Of a DNA stretch of 55,054 bases, positions 54,961 to 55,054 are shown piece after piece. Source of the DNA: Chthoniobacteraceae bacterium (GTDB taxonomy: Bacteria > Verrucomicrobiota > Verrucomicrobiia > Chthoniobacterales > Chthoniobacteraceae). Made by a program: the position numbers and the translations under genes. The stretch lies in NCBI GenBank assembly GCA_947476255.1, contig CANJPY010000023.1:1-55054 (forward strand), read 5' to 3'. Under the pieces are notes generated by a model. The model had not been told where the DNA came from. It did no database searches and saw only the letters and a list, made by a program, of their open reading frames with translations. Position 1 is the stretch's first letter; every line of letters starts with the position of its first letter.

Positions 54961-55054
54961 ATGGGAAGACCACGAAGCAAACTGGATGTGCACGGAGAGG
55001 CGGAGGAAGTCCTTCGCTTGCTCACAAATGAACCCGCTGGATGGAGGCGTGAGA
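54961..55054 (+). CDS. IS630-type transposase, N-terminal fragment (runs off the right edge)
   Basis: An ATG at 54961 opens a frame that stays open to the end of the window: 31 residues starting MGRPRSKLDVHGEAEEVL and going on with RLLTNEPAGWRRE. The pattern of a short helix followed by P-x-GWRRER is that of the N-terminal helix-turn-helix region of IS630/Tc1-type transposases. The 140 bases before it hold no gene and probably include the insertion sequence end, around the AT-rich TTATACCAAATATATGG at 54903-54919. The DDE domain is outside the window. Confidence 0.45.
   Translation, partial: MGRPRSKLDVHGEAEEVLRLLTNEPAGWRRE

Overview
The window looks like a chromosomal segment of a Verrucomicrobiota bacterium, a Gram-negative member of the PVC group. 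Four things support this. A 51-residue gene matches the Chlamydia/Verrucomicrobium small basic protein type. A secreted c-type-cytochrome DUF1549/DUF1553 protein is paired with a DUF1501 protein, an arrangement typical of Planctomycetes and Verrucomicrobia. The futalosine menaquinone genes mqnE-mqnA are present. Secreted ThuA, Gfo/Idh/MocA and sugar-isomerase-like proteins are of the kinds common in this phylum. I found no tRNA, rRNA or CRISPR array.

Layout. Positions 1-1060 are a graveyard of mobile DNA: the start of an IS5-type transposase, a broken tyrosine recombinase, a group II intron domain V relic without its reverse transcriptase, and a nested inverted repeat. From 1117 to 10298 lie class I fumarase, an orphan phosphotransferase-like kinase, a D-Ala-D-Ala carboxypeptidase, mqnE-mqnA, an ABC-F ATPase and a lysine-2,3-aminomutase-type radical SAM enzyme with a structured leader. 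From 10571 to 14153 a compact operon mlaE-F-D-C-A encodes a nearly complete retrograde phospholipid transport chain (no mlaB), followed by ribBA. From 15840 to 20347 is the secreted cytochrome/DUF1501 pair. From 20398 to 27943 a minus-strand run carries a DEAD-box helicase, a YlbF-family protein, the small basic protein, argJ, argC and error-prone polymerase DnaE2. From 28156 to 34770 are a YHYH-PEBP fusion, a DUF423 membrane protein, a decayed fatty-acid-hydroxylase pseudogene, ThuA, HIT and Gfo/Idh/MocA proteins and a metallophosphoesterase.

From 34970 to 47716 is a long complex I operon: nuoD, a BamE-like lipoprotein, a nuoE-nuoF fusion, then nuoG to nuoN. nuoA, nuoB and nuoC are not in the window. 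A TGTGA-N6-TCACA palindrome lies in its promoter region. Complex I, the menaquinone genes and fumarase fit together as parts of a menaquinone-linked respiratory chain and the TCA cycle. The right end carries a Tat-type sugar isomerase-like protein, an aquaporin, a beta-propeller/phosphoesterase fusion, a DctA-type dicarboxylate symporter, an AraC regulator, and the first codons of an IS630-type transposase running off the edge.

Most of the window is housekeeping. The most unusual points are the His-rich insert inside the [2Fe-2S] cysteine set of the NuoEF fusion, a lipoprotein gene translationally coupled inside the nuo operon, a single-operon Mla pathway whose MlaA has a Lys-His-Ser repeat and no lipobox, the YHYH-PEBP fusion, and the kamA leader structure. 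I did not find a defence system or another clearly new multi-gene system.
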